This document shows, piece by piece, positions 26,282 through 35,204 of a DNA stretch of 64,000 bases. Location of the stretch: assembly GCF_000725125.1 (NCBI RefSeq), contig NZ_JFCB01000023.1:1-64000 (forward strand). The letters are read 5' to 3'. The notes beneath the pieces are model-generated. The model did no database searches and was not told the origin of the DNA. It worked only from the letters and a program-made list of their open reading frames with translations. The translations under genes were made by a program, and so were the position numbers. The DNA is from Streptomyces toyocaensis (GTDB lineage: Bacteria; Actinomycetota; Actinomycetes; Streptomycetales; Streptomycetaceae). Positions within the stretch are counted from its first letter, which is position 1. Every line of letters starts with the position of its first letter.

Positions 26282-27523
26282 CTACGAACCGACCTTGCGC
26301 TTGTTCCACACGTCGAAGCCGACCGCCGCCAGCAGTACCAGGCCCTTGATGACCTGCTGCCAGTCGCTGCCGATACCGACGAGGTTCATACCGTTGTTCA
26401 GCACTCCCAGGACCAGACCGCCGATGACCGCGCCGAGGACGGTCCCGACACCGCCGCTCATCGACGCGCCGCCGATGAACGCGGCCGCGATGGCCTCCAG
26501 TTCGAAGTTGAGGCCGGCCTTGGGCGAGGCCACGTCGAGGCGGGTGGCGTACACCAGACCCGCCAGGGCCGCGAGCATGCCCATGTTCAGGAAGACCAGG
26601 AAGGTGATCCTCTTGTCCCGCACACCCGACAGCTTCGCCGCGGGGAGGTTGCCGCCGATCGCGTAGATATGGCGGCCGATGACGGCGTTGCGCATCACAT
26701 AGCCGAAGCCGACGAGCAGCGCGCCGAGGAGCAGCAGCACGCTCGGGGCGCCCTTGTAACTGGCGAGCAGCATCGTCACCACGAGAATGGCGGAGGCGAG
26801 TGCGACCAGCTTCACCAGGAACAGCTTGAGGGGCGGGACGTCGAGGGCGAACTCCTGCTGACGCCGGCGGTCGCGCACCTCCTGGAGGACGACGAGCGCG
26901 ATCAGGGTGAGGCCGAGGAGCAGGGTGAGATTGTGGTAGTTGGTCTCCGGTCCGGCCTCGGGCAGGAATCCGTTGGTCACCTCCACCAGGCCGTCGGGGA
27001 ACGGGCCGAGGGTCTGGCCCTCCAGGAAGATCTCGGTGAGACCCCGGAAGGTCAGCATGCCCGAGAGGGTCACGATGAACGACGGTATGCCGCCGTAGGC
27101 GATGAACCACCCCTGGATCGCGCCCGCGAGGGCGCCCACGGCCAGGCAGAGCACCACCGCGAGCGGCCAGGGCATGTCGTTCCTGACCATGAAGACCGCG
27201 GCCATCGCCCCGACGAACGCCGTCAGGGAACCGACCGACAGATCGATGTGGCCCGCGATGATGACCAGCATCATGCCGATCGCGAGGATCAGGATGTAGC
27301 TGTTCTGCACCACCAGGTTGGACACGTTGCGCGGCAGCAGCAGGTCGCCCTCGGTCCACACCGCGAACAGCACCACGATCAGGCCGAGCGCGATCAGCAT
27401 GCCGTACTGCCGCATGTTGCGGCGCAGGCCGTCCAGCATCAGCCGGAGCAGGCCCGCCCCGCCGCCCGTCCCGTTCCCGCCCGGCGGCGCGGCCGCCGGG
27501 GTCTTGTCGGTGACTGTGCTCAT
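26282..27523 (-). CDS. mmsB: Multiple-monosaccharide ABC transporter permease
   Basis: A 413-residue BPD_transp_2 (XylH/RbsC-type) permease with about 10-12 helices. The diagnostic loop [19 protein letters not shown] lies near residues 91-109 and the coupling segment [19 protein letters not shown] near residues 345-363. GAGGTG precedes ATG 27523, which overlaps the ATPase stop as ATGA. It forms the membrane channel for the ChvE-type binding protein. Confidence 0.92.
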   Translation of the reverse strand: MSTVTDKTPAAAPPGGNGTGGGAGLLRLMLDGLRRNMRQYGMLIALGLIVVLFAVWTEGDLLLPRNVSNLVVQNSYILILAIGMMLVIIAGHIDLSVGSLTAFVGAMAAVFMVRNDMPWPLAVVLCLAVGALAGAIQGWFIAYGGIPSFIVTLSGMLTFRGLTEIFLEGQTLGPFPDGLVEVTNGFLPEAGPETNYHNLTLLLGLTLIALVVLQEVRDRRRQQEFALDVPPLKLFLVKLVALASAILVVTMLLASYKGAPSVLLLLGALLVGFGYVMRNAVIGRHIYAIGGNLPAAKLSGVRDKRITFLVFLNMGMLAALAGLVYATRLDVASPKAGLNFELEAIAAAFIGGASMSGGVGTVLGAVIGGLVLGVLNNGMNLVGIGSDWQQVIKGLVLLAAVGFDVWNKRKVGS

Positions 27524-29070
27524 CGGGACACCTCTTTGTCCTTCGTCATCTGACGCATCAGCGATTCCTGGGAGGCCTCGGCCCGCGAGAACTCACCGGT
27601 CAGCCGCCCTGCGGCCATCGTGTAGATGCGGTCGCACATGCCGAGCAGCTCGGGCAGTTCGGAGGAGATGAAGACGACCGCCTTGCCCTCGGCGGCCAGC
27701 CGGTCGATGACCGTGTAGATCTCGTACTTGGCGCCGACGTCGATGCCTCGCGTCGGCTCGTCGAGGATCAGCACCTCGGGACCCGCGAAGATCCACTTGC
27801 TGAGCACGACCTTCTGCTGGTTGCCGCCGGACAGCTTGCCCACCGGCTCGAAGACCGTCGGCGTCTTGATGCTCATGGAGGCGCGGAACCCCTCGGCGAC
27901 CTGCCGCTCCTCGTGCTCGTCCACGACACCGCGCCGGGCGACCTTGCCGAGGGCGCTGAGCGAGATGTTGCGGTGGACGGTGTCGATGAGGTTCAGGCCG
28001 TAATGCTTGCGGTCCTCGGTGACGTACGCGATGCCGTGCCCGACCGCCTCGGGGACGGTCCTCGTAGGGATCTCCCTGCCGTCCTTGAGGACCGTGCCGC
28101 CGGCGTGCCGGCCGTAGGTGCGGCCGAAGACGCTCATCGCGAGCTCGGTGCGGCCGGCGCCCATCAGGCCGGCGATGCCGACGATCTCGCCGCGCCGGAC
28201 CGTCAGCGAGACGTCGTCGACGACCTTGCGCTGCTGGTCGATGGGGTGGTGCACCGTCCAGTTGCGGATCTCCAGGGCGGGCGCGGCACCCTCCTCGGGG
28301 TGGTGCGGGGTGCGCTCCGGGAAGCGGTGCTCCAGGTCGCGGCCGACCATTCCGCTGATGATCCGGTCCTCGGTGGTCTCGGGGGCCTTGACGTCGAGCG
28401 TCTCGATGGTCCGCCCGTCCCGCAGGATCGTCACCGAGTCGGCGACCTTGCGGATCTCGTTCAGCTTGTGGGAGATGATGATCGCGGTGATGCCCTGTTC
28501 CTTCAACTGCAGTATCAGGTCCAGGAGTTTGCCGCTGTCCTCGTCGTTGAGCGCGGCGGTCGGCTCGTCGAGGATGAGCAGTTTCACCCTCTTCGACAGC
28601 GCCTTGGCGATCTCCACCAGCTGCTGCTTGCCCACGCCGATGTCGGCGACCCGGGTCTCCGGGTGCTCGTCGAGCCCGACCCGGCGCAGCAGTTCGGTGG
28701 CGTGCCTGAGGGTCTCGTTCCAGTTGATGAGGCCCCGGGTGGCGTGCTCGTTGCCGAGGAAGATGTTCTCGGCGATCGAGAGGTAGGGCACCAGGGCCAG
28801 CTCCTGGTGGATGATCACGATGCCGTGCTCCTCGCTGGCCCGGATGTCCTTGAACCGGCAGACCTCCTCCTCGAAAAGGATCTCCCCTTCGTAGGTGCCG
28901 TGCGGATGGACGCCGGAGAGGACCTTCATCAGGGTCGACTTGCCGGCGCCGTTCTCGCCGCAGATGGCGTGGACCTCGCCCCGCCGGACGGTCAGGCTGA
29001 CGTCCGACAGCGCCTTGACGCCGGGAAAGGTCTTGACGATCGAGCGCATCTCCAGGACGGGTCCCGCCAT
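27520..29070 (-). CDS. mmsA: Multiple-monosaccharide ABC transporter ATP-binding protein
   Basis: A 516-residue protein made of two fused ABC domains, as in XylG/GguA. The first has Walker [10 protein letters not shown] (~residue 36) and Walker [12 protein letters not shown]. The second has the degenerate P-loop GLMGAGRTE (~residue 294) with signature [14 protein letters not shown] and Walker [13 protein letters not shown]. This asymmetric P-loop pair is normal for the sugar subfamily. ATG 29070 has GGAAGG 7 bases upstream. It powers uptake together with the overlapping permease. Confidence 0.94.
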   Translation of the reverse strand: MAGPVLEMRSIVKTFPGVKALSDVSLTVRRGEVHAICGENGAGKSTLMKVLSGVHPHGTYEGEILFEEEVCRFKDIRASEEHGIVIIHQELALVPYLSIAENIFLGNEHATRGLINWNETLRHATELLRRVGLDEHPETRVADIGVGKQQLVEIAKALSKRVKLLILDEPTAALNDEDSGKLLDLILQLKEQGITAIIISHKLNEIRKVADSVTILRDGRTIETLDVKAPETTEDRIISGMVGRDLEHRFPERTPHHPEEGAAPALEIRNWTVHHPIDQQRKVVDDVSLTVRRGEIVGIAGLMGAGRTELAMSVFGRTYGRHAGGTVLKDGREIPTRTVPEAVGHGIAYVTEDRKHYGLNLIDTVHRNISLSALGKVARRGVVDEHEERQVAEGFRASMSIKTPTVFEPVGKLSGGNQQKVVLSKWIFAGPEVLILDEPTRGIDVGAKYEIYTVIDRLAAEGKAVVFISSELPELLGMCDRIYTMAAGRLTGEFSRAEASQESLMRQMTKDKEVSR

Positions 29071-29102
29071 GGTCGTGCCTTCCAATCCGTGGTCGCCGGC
29101 GT

Positions 29103-30215
29103 TTACTTGAGGTCGCTTTCCTTGATGTAGCCGGAGTCGACGACGGCCTCCTGGTAGTTCTCCTTGTCCACCGCGACCGGCTCCAGCAGGTAGGCCGGGA
29201 CGACCTTCGAGCCGTTGTCGTAGGTCTTGGTGTCGTTGGTCTCCGGCTTCTTGTCGTTGAGCAGCGCGTCGACCATGCCGGTGGCCACCTTGGCGAGTTC
29301 GCGGGTGTCCTTGTAGACCGTCATCGACTGCTGGCCCGCGATGATCGACTTCACCGAGGCGACCTCGGCGTCCTGGCCGGTGACGACCGGCAGCGGCTTG
29401 TCCTTGCCGCCGTAGCCGTCCGACTTCAGGGCGGACAGGATGCCGATGGAGATGCCGTCGTACGGCGAGAGGACCGCGTCCACCCGGTCGCTGCGGTAGG
29501 CGGAGGTCAGGATGTCGTCCATGCGCTTCTGCGCGGTGCCGCCGTCCCAGCGCAGGGTGGTGACCTGGTTCAGTTCGGTCTGCCGGGACTTGACGACGAG
29601 CTGCTTCTTGTCGATGTAGGGCTGCAGGACGCTCATCGCGCCCTGGAAGAAGTAGCGGGTGTTGTTGTCGTCGTTGGAGCCGGCGAACAGCTCGATGTTG
29701 AAGGGGCCCTTCTTGCCGCCGTCCTTCAGGCCGAGCTTCTCGACGATGTAGGTGCCCTGGAGCTCGCCGACCTTCTCGTTGTCGAACGAGGCGTAGTAGT
29801 CGACGTTCTCCGTGCCGAGGACGAGGCGGTCGTAGGAGATGACCGGGATGTCGGCGTCCTTGGCCTGCTGCAGGACGTTGTTCATCGACTTGTTGTCGAT
29901 CGCGGCGACGATCAGGGCCTTCACGCCCTGCGTGATCATGTTCTCGATCTGGGCGACCTGCTGGTCGGGGTCGTCCTCGCCGTAGGCCAGCTTGGTCTTG
30001 TAGCCCTTGTCCTCCAGGAGCTTCTTGACGTGGTTGCCGTCGGCGATCCAGCGCTCCGAGGACTTGGTCGGCATCGCGATGCCGACGGTGGCTCCTTCGG
30101 AGCTGCCCTTGTCCTCCTCGCTGCCGCCCTCGCTGTTCTGTCCGCAGGCGGTCAGGGTGAGGGCGAGGGAGGCGGCGGTGGCCAGGGCGGCGAGAGCGGC
30201 TCTGCGATTACGCAT
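29103..30215 (-). CDS. chvE: ChvE-type monosaccharide-binding lipoprotein
   Basis: A 370-residue lipoprotein with a signal peptide and lipobox LTAC at residues 19-22. It is followed by a periplasmic-binding-protein fold of the ribose/galactose type ([55 protein letters not shown]). The DRLVLG and [11 protein letters not shown] segments fit ChvE/GguABC-type multi-sugar binders. Of three clustered ATGs (30215, 30221, 30224), 30215 has the best-placed AAGGA. It captures the sugar for the ABC genes downstream. Confidence 0.92.
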   Translation of the reverse strand: MRNRRAALAALATAASLALTLTACGQNSEGGSEEDKGSSEGATVGIAMPTKSSERWIADGNHVKKLLEDKGYKTKLAYGEDDPDQQVAQIENMITQGVKALIVAAIDNKSMNNVLQQAKDADIPVISYDRLVLGTENVDYYASFDNEKVGELQGTYIVEKLGLKDGGKKGPFNIELFAGSNDDNNTRYFFQGAMSVLQPYIDKKQLVVKSRQTELNQVTTLRWDGGTAQKRMDDILTSAYRSDRVDAVLSPYDGISIGILSALKSDGYGGKDKPLPVVTGQDAEVASVKSIIAGQQSMTVYKDTRELAKVATGMVDALLNDKKPETNDTKTYDNGSKVVPAYLLEPVAVDKENYQEAVVDSGYIKESDLK

Positions 30216-30321
30216 GATCATCATCCTTGACGTGTGGCCGGATCGGCCGGGCGGACGGGGCGCTGTGCGGGGTGGGACGGGGAGCCGGGAAACGGGTGTG
30301 TGGGATTGTGCGCGACTGTGT

Positions 30322-31320
30322 CTACTTCTGTGAAGCTGTTTTTCCGGAACGTGATGACGAGGTGTCGAACCGGCTCAGCGCGCCGGGAAGCCGGGTGCCG
30401 AGCGGTGCCATGTCGCCGTCCGCGCCGTGGCGGGCCAGCAGGTCCAGTGCCAGCCGGCCGCGCCGCACCCGCTCCTTGGCGGTGGCCAGGGTGAGCTCGC
30501 GCAGGTGGTGCCCGTAGGGGTAGAGCCCGGGCGCCTTCGCCAGGCCGAACTTCAGGTACAGCGGGGCGCCCCGCCGGATGAGCTCGGCGACCTCGTACAT
30601 CCGCACATAACCGCCCAGGTCGTCCGGGGCCTCGATGTACATGTCCATCGGGGCGGCCGAGACCCGGCGGATCTCGGTGAGATGAGCCAGGGTCAGGTCG
30701 GAGGGCACGTTGACGGAGTCGGCGCCGAGCCGCTCGTAGACCGCGTAAGAGGCCGGGTTGACCGGTCCGACGAGGGCCGAGACCTTGAGCGTGGTGTCGG
30801 CCGGGATCAGTCCGGCCGTCCGCGCCCGGTGCAGCGTCCACAGCACGCCCTCGTCGGCGACCAGCAGGCACCTGACGCCCAGCCCGGTCGCCCGTACGGC
30901 GTCCTCGACGCAGCCGGCGACCGCGTCGTGGCCCCGGGCGCGCAGTCCCGCGCCGTGCGAGTCGGTGCGGACCGAGCCGCCGATGTCCCAGGTGCCGCGC
31001 GGGCCGGTGAACAGGCAGAGCTCGATGTCCCGCTCCGCGGTCGCCTCGGCCATCTCGGTGATCTCGGCGTCGGTGAGCATCCACACGCCGCTGCCCTGAC
31101 TGATCCGGTGGATCGGCACGTCGAGGCGCGAGGCCTCCTTCAGTACCACCGCCAGCGCCTCGGGCCCTTCGCACGAGGGGATCTCGGTGCGCCAGCGCCC
31201 GCCGCCGGGGAAGGTGTGCGGCGAGGCGTCGGCGGGATCGAGGGCGGGTGCGCCCAGGCCCAGCGCGGTGAGCACCTGCTCACCGGGCCGGCGGGGCGCC
31301 TTGGCGGAAGCGTCGGTCAC
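30322..31320 (-). CDS. Unrecognised TIM-barrel-like protein in sugar locus
   Basis: A 332-residue cytosolic protein that I do not confidently recognise. Regular beta-alpha spacing ([83 protein letters not shown]) suggests a TIM barrel. Part of it recalls U32-peptidase-like proteins, a label often given to uncharacterised barrels. GTG 31320 has AAAGGA upstream and an operator-like motif 15 bases before it. Lying between the dehydrogenase and the ABC transporter, it could act on a keto-deoxy sugar acid, for example as an aldolase or hydrolase. That is inference only. Confidence 0.6.
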   Translation of the reverse strand: MTDASAKAPRRPGEQVLTALGLGAPALDPADASPHTFPGGGRWRTEIPSCEGPEALAVVLKEASRLDVPIHRISQGSGVWMLTDAEITEMAEATAERDIELCLFTGPRGTWDIGGSVRTDSHGAGLRARGHDAVAGCVEDAVRATGLGVRCLLVADEGVLWTLHRARTAGLIPADTTLKVSALVGPVNPASYAVYERLGADSVNVPSDLTLAHLTEIRRVSAAPMDMYIEAPDDLGGYVRMYEVAELIRRGAPLYLKFGLAKAPGLYPYGHHLRELTLATAKERVRRGRLALDLLARHGADGDMAPLGTRLPGALSRFDTSSSRSGKTASQK

Positions 31321-31334
31321 GAGGTGTCCTTTGT

Positions 31335-31350
31335 GTTCGATATATCGGAC
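31335..31350. promoter_or_regulatory. IclR-type operator motif (site C)
   Basis: GTTCGATATATCGGAC is a near-perfect 16-base palindrome directly upstream of the ribosome site of the gene at 30322. Its complement, TCCGATATATCGAAC, matches the shared consensus in 12 of 15 positions. Confidence 0.6.
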
Positions 31351-31451
31351 GAGGTTCGCGGCTCTGGGTGCGCGTCGGCGGTTCCGGAGCGAGGGAGGGG
31401 AAGGCGGGCGGTGCGCCGGTACGGAACGCGTCGGGCCGTACCGGCGCGGGC

Positions 31452-32456
31452 TCAGGGCCGCAGGAGGACCTTGCCCACCTTCGGGTCGCCGGACCCGGCC
31501 AGCTCCATGGCCTCCCGGAACCCGTCGAGCGGCAGCTCGTGGGTCACCAGCGGCAGCGGATCGAGCAGTCCGGCGGCGAACACCCGCACGGTGTGCGCCC
31601 AGGCGTCCGGCGGCGCGCCGAAGACGGTGCGCACCTCCAGCTGCCGTACGACCAGGTCCGTCGGGTCGAGGCCGTCGGCGCCCGGAGCCGGGATGCCGGT
31701 GAGCACCAGCCGCCCGCCGCGCCTCAGCAGCGAGGCGGCCGTACGGGCCGCGTCCGCGGATCCGGCGGTCTCGATCACGACGTCGAAGTCGTCCGGGAGG
31801 GGCCCGTCCTTGGTGCGGAAGCCGGTCGCCCCGAACTGCCTCGACAGGGCCTCCCGGTCGCCCCGGGTGCCGACGACCAGCAGCGCGGACGGTGAGTTCG
31901 CCCGCAGGAACTGCACGGCGAACATGCCGAGCGTGCCCGTGCCGACGACCGCGACCCGCTCACCGGGCACGGCGTTCGCCTTCAGCGCGGCGGCCGCGAC
32001 GCAGGCGGCCGGTTCGAGGAGCGCGGCGGCGCTCAGATCGGCGTCGTCGGGGAGGACGTGCAGCAGCCGGGCGGGCAGGGTCAGCGTGGCGGCCATGGCG
32101 CCCGGCTGGGTGAACCCGGTCTCCTCGTAGCCCGCCGAGCACAGGGTCGTCTCGCCGGCGTGACAGCGGTCGCAGACCTGGCAGTTGCGGAACCCCTCAC
32201 CGACGACCTTGCGGCCGACGAGCGACCGGGGCACCCCCGGGCCCACCCGCCGCACGGTCCCGGACCACTCGTGACCCGGCGTCAGCGGATACCGCACGTA
32301 ACCCTCGGGCCGGTTGCCCTGGTACACCTCGCGGTCACTGCCGCAGACGCCGGCCGCGTGGACGCCGATCAGGGCCTCGCCGGGGCCGGGTTCGCGCGGC
32401 TCGTGCGGGACCAGGCGGTGCTCACCGGGTCCGTCGACGACGACGGCGGTGCTCAC
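31452..32456 (-). CDS. Zinc-dependent alcohol/sugar dehydrogenase (MDR)
   Basis: A 334-residue medium-chain dehydrogenase. The catalytic zinc site has C in GVCGSD and the GHEWSG motif. The structural zinc knuckle CQVCDRCHAGETTLC lies near residues 85-99, and the NAD(P) motif VAVVGTGTLGMFA near residue 165. GTG 32456 overlaps the dehydratase stop (GTGA). In this context it should oxidise a sugar or sugar-acid hydroxyl in the same pathway as the dehydratase. The exact substrate is not readable from sequence. Confidence 0.9.
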   Translation of the reverse strand: MSTAVVVDGPGEHRLVPHEPREPGPGEALIGVHAAGVCGSDREVYQGNRPEGYVRYPLTPGHEWSGTVRRVGPGVPRSLVGRKVVGEGFRNCQVCDRCHAGETTLCSAGYEETGFTQPGAMAATLTLPARLLHVLPDDADLSAAALLEPAACVAAAALKANAVPGERVAVVGTGTLGMFAVQFLRANSPSALLVVGTRGDREALSRQFGATGFRTKDGPLPDDFDVVIETAGSADAARTAASLLRRGGRLVLTGIPAPGADGLDPTDLVVRQLEVRTVFGAPPDAWAHTVRVFAAGLLDPLPLVTHELPLDGFREAMELAGSGDPKVGKVLLRP

Positions 32457-33616
32457 TTCGCGCCCTTCGGCCTGCGCTGCTCCCAGCCCTCGGCCCACAG
32501 GTCGAACCGGGCCTGCTGCTGCGGGAACTCGGCCGCCGCGTCGACGTCCAGCTCCACGCCGAGACCGGGGGCGTCGGAGAGGTGGAAGCAGCCGTCCTCC
32601 GGGTTCACCCGGGGAGCGCCCTTGACGACCTTCTTGATCTCCGCGTCCGCGAAGTCGTTGAAGTGCTCCAGGATCTTGAAGTTCGGGGAGGTGAAGCCGA
32701 CCTGGAGGGAGGCGGCGGTGAGCACGGGGCCGCCGACGTTGTGCGGGGCGACCAGCATGTAGTGGGTCTCGGCGGTCGCCGCGAGCTTGCGGGTCTCCCA
32801 GATGCCGCCGATGTGGCCGACGTCCGGCTGGAGGATGTCGGCCGCCTGGCTCTCGAACAGCTCGCGGAACTCGATGCGGTCGTGGATGCGTTCGCCGGTG
32901 GCGACCGGCATGTCGACCTTGGCGGCGACCTTCTCCAGCGCCTTCAGGTTCTCCGGCGGCACCGGCTCCTCCAGCCAGGCCGGCTGGAAGGGCGCGAGCT
33001 CGTGCGCGAGGCGGACGGCCGTGGCGGGGGAGAAGCGGCCGTGCATCTCCAGCATCAGCTCGGCGTCGGGGCCGATGGCGTCGCGGACCGCCTCGATGAG
33101 GGAGACGGCGTACAGGGTCTGCCGGTGGTCGAGTTCGAGGTGGCCGGTGCCGAACGGGTCGATCTTCAGCGCCCGGTAGCCGCGCTCCATCACCGTCCGC
33201 GCCGCCTTGTGGTACGCCTCCGGGGTGCGCTCGGTGGTGTACCAGCCGTTGGCGTACGCCTTGACCTTGTCGGTGACCTTGCCGCCGAGCAGCTGCCAGA
33301 CGGGCACGCCGAGGGCCTTGCCCTTGATGTCCCAGCAGGCCGTCTCGACGACGGCGATGCCGGACATCACGATCTCGCCGGCCCGGCCGTAGTCGCCGTA
33401 CTTCATCCGGCGGACGAGGTCCTCGACAGCGAACGGGTCGGAGCCGAGAATGTGGTTGACCTCGGCTTCCTTCAGGTAACCCAGGAGTGCGTCGGTGTGG
33501 CCCAGCATCCTGGTCTCGCCGACTCCGGTGATCCCCTCGTCGGTGTGCACCTGGACGTACGTCAGGTTGCGCCACGGCGTCCCGACCACGTGTGTGCTGA
33601 TTCCGGTGATGCGCAC
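32453..33616 (-). CDS. Mandelate racemase/enolase-superfamily sugar-acid dehydratase
   Basis: A 387-residue enolase-superfamily enzyme. The N-terminal capping domain is followed by a barrel with three metal-binding acids in the usual order: E in MLEMHGRFS (~residue 190), E in WLEEPVPPEN (~216) and E in ATGERIHDR (~241). ALKIDPFG is in the position of the first catalytic base, and APHNVGG (~residue 292) may supply the His. This pattern fits galactonate/arabinonate-type dehydratases that make 2-keto-3-deoxy acids. It is the first gene of the minus-strand sugar locus and has an IclR-type motif upstream. Confidence 0.88.
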   Translation of the reverse strand: MRITGISTHVVGTPWRNLTYVQVHTDEGITGVGETRMLGHTDALLGYLKEAEVNHILGSDPFAVEDLVRRMKYGDYGRAGEIVMSGIAVVETACWDIKGKALGVPVWQLLGGKVTDKVKAYANGWYTTERTPEAYHKAARTVMERGYRALKIDPFGTGHLELDHRQTLYAVSLIEAVRDAIGPDAELMLEMHGRFSPATAVRLAHELAPFQPAWLEEPVPPENLKALEKVAAKVDMPVATGERIHDRIEFRELFESQAADILQPDVGHIGGIWETRKLAATAETHYMLVAPHNVGGPVLTAASLQVGFTSPNFKILEHFNDFADAEIKKVVKGAPRVNPEDGCFHLSDAPGLGVELDVDAAAEFPQQQARFDLWAEGWEQRRPKGAK

Positions 33617-33673
33617 GGCAGTTGCCCCTCGCTGCGGTTGTGGACCCTGTCATCGGTGTCCGCGGTCCGGCGT

Positions 33674-33702
33674 GTTCGATATTTCGTCACACGTTCGAAA
33701 TG
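33674..33702. promoter_or_regulatory. IclR-type operator motif (site D) with second half-site
   Basis: GTTCGATATTTCGTC (33674-33688) reads GACGAAATATCGAAC on the other strand, matching the shared consensus at 14 of 15 positions. A second GTTCGAAATG lies at 33693-33702, two helical turns away. Both are 58-86 bases upstream of the dehydratase start. Confidence 0.65.
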
Positions 33703-33767
33703 CTGGCGTGACAGTAAGGACGGGGTGGTGGGGGTGTCAATGGGTCTCGCGCTCAACGGTTTCGGCA

Positions 33768-33777
33768 GTTTCGAAAC
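33768..33777. promoter_or_regulatory. GTTTCGAAAC palindrome
   Basis: A perfect 10-base palindrome in the 240-base divergent gap between the dehydratase and the SCO2400-like gene. It resembles the core of the IclR-type sites but is shorter, so its meaning is uncertain. Confidence 0.3.
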
Positions 33778-33856
33778 CTATGGGCAGGGGTCCGCACCAA
33801 ACCTTCACAGCGAGGCCTAGGAAGCGGACCGGGCCGGAACCTAACCTTCCCGCGTC

Positions 33857-34636
33857 ATGGACTTTTGCCACCCGTGCCGACGGCACCTCAACGGCGCCCT
33901 GGCCTGCCCCGGCTGCGGCACGCCCGTCGAGACGCTCCGCGCCCACCCGCCGCAGGAGCCCGCGAGGTACGGAGGAGGCACGGGGGCGTTCGAGGACGCG
34001 GGAGCGGCTCAGGCCGACGAGCCCGTCGACGAGCCCACCGCGCGGTACGGCGGGGAGGACGGCGAAGAGCCGCGGGGGCGGCGCGCGGCCCGGCGCCCGG
34101 GGCGCGGGACGAAGGGCGGGGACCAGCCGACGGGAGGAAGCCGCCGGGACCGCAAGGCCGCGGCGCACCGCCGCCGGCGGAACCGCACCGTGCTGATCGC
34201 GGCCGGGTTCGTCCTCGCGGCGGGCGGACTCAGCCTCGCGGAACTCGGACTGGACGCGTCCGGACCGAAGCCTGAACCGGCGGCGGCAGGGGAGTCGCCC
34301 GACGGCGGGTCGGCGACCATGGAGCCGACCGGGCCGGCCGGCGGCGCCGCGCACACCCGGACGCCCGGCGGGTCCCCCGGCCCCGAGGCGTCCGACGCGC
34401 CGTCGTCGGCTTCCGCGTCACCGGAGGAGGAAGAGTCCGCGCCGGCGGAGGAGGAGACCGCGCGGGACGCCTCCTCGGCGCCCGCGGCCACGCCCTCGGC
34501 CGACCCGTCGGCACCTCCGTCCGCGGAGCCCCCGCCGGAACCGGAGACCCCGGAGCCGGAGCCGACCACCGGGAAGCCCGAACCGGAGCCCGAACCCACG
34601 CAGACGTGCGACCGGTTCCTGTGGTGGTGCACCTGA
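33857..34636 (+). CDS. SCO2400-like zinc-ribbon membrane protein
   Basis: A 259-residue protein. An N-terminal zinc ribbon (MDFCHPCRRHL then LACPGCGTPV, two CxxC pairs) is followed by a basic, disordered segment, one membrane helix (residues 113-133), and about 110 Pro/Glu/Ser/Ala-rich residues. It ends with the conserved-looking CDRFLWWCT. I recognise this from the Streptomyces SCO2400 family; function is unknown. The zinc ribbon should lie in the cytosol and the acidic tail outside. A TAACCT box lies 10 bases before the ATG, so the message may be leaderless. Confidence 0.72.
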   Translation: MDFCHPCRRHLNGALACPGCGTPVETLRAHPPQEPARYGGGTGAFEDAGAAQADEPVDEPTARYGGEDGEEPRGRRAARRPGRGTKGGDQPTGGSRRDRKAAAHRRRRNRTVLIAAGFVLAAGGLSLAELGLDASGPKPEPAAAGESPDGGSATMEPTGPAGGAAHTRTPGGSPGPEASDAPSSASASPEEEESAPAEEETARDASSAPAATPSADPSAPPSAEPPPEPETPEPEPTTGKPEPEPEPTQTCDRFLWWCT

Positions 34637-34667
34637 GCCGGCCGCCGGCTCCCGCGAGACGCGCCGC

Positions 34668-35111
34668 TCAGTCCGCGCTCAGCATCCTGCGCAGGGCGTC
34701 CCGCAGCGCCACCCGCTCCTCCTCCGACAGCCCCGCGAGCGGCTCGCGCGCGAACCGCAGGGAGTCCTGCAGGCTCCGCGCCACCCGCCGCCCCTCCGGC
34801 GTCGCCGCCGCCAGCTTCACACGCCGGTCCGCCGGGTCCGGACGCCGCTCCACCAGGCCCCGTGACTCCAGCCGGTCGACGATGCCGGTGACGTTCGACG
34901 GCTCGCACTTCAGCCGCTGCGCCAGCTTCCGCATGGGAAGGGGTTCCAGGCACAGCAGGCTCAGCAGCCTCGCCTGCGCACCCGTCAGCGCGTGACCGGC
35001 GGCCGCCTCCTCGTACTCCTCGTGGTAGCGGGCCACCACCGAACCGATGAGCTCGACGACCTCCAGGGTGAGGGCGTCGGGGCGGCTGGGCGTGGTGCGG
35101 GGTGTGGCCAT
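34668..35111 (-). CDS. MarR-family regulator
   Basis: A 147-residue winged-helix protein with the MarR recognition region (MRKLAQRLKCEPSNVTGIVDRL) near residues 62-83 and the wing DPADRRVKL near residue 97. An in-frame ATG at 35129 is an alternative start. It is divergent from the oxidoreductase at 35205 with about 93 bases between, the usual layout for a repressor and its target. Confidence 0.88.
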   Translation of the reverse strand: MATPRTTPSRPDALTLEVVELIGSVVARYHEEYEEAAAGHALTGAQARLLSLLCLEPLPMRKLAQRLKCEPSNVTGIVDRLESRGLVERRPDPADRRVKLAAATPEGRRVARSLQDSLRFAREPLAGLSEEERVALRDALRRMLSAD

Positions 35112-35141
35112 GCTCTTCAGGGTACCCATTTGCTTGACATC

Positions 35142-35154
35142 CTGAAATATTCAG
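35142..35154. promoter_or_regulatory. Candidate MarR operator
   Basis: CTGAAATATTCAG, an AT-rich near-palindrome unusual for this GC-rich DNA, sits just after TTGACA (35134-35139) between the MarR gene and its divergent neighbour. Binding here would cover both promoters. Confidence 0.5.
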
Positions 35155-35204
35155 TCGCATGGTTGTTTCAGGTAGTGAAGTATTTCGAGGAAAGGTGCCC
35201 GGTC

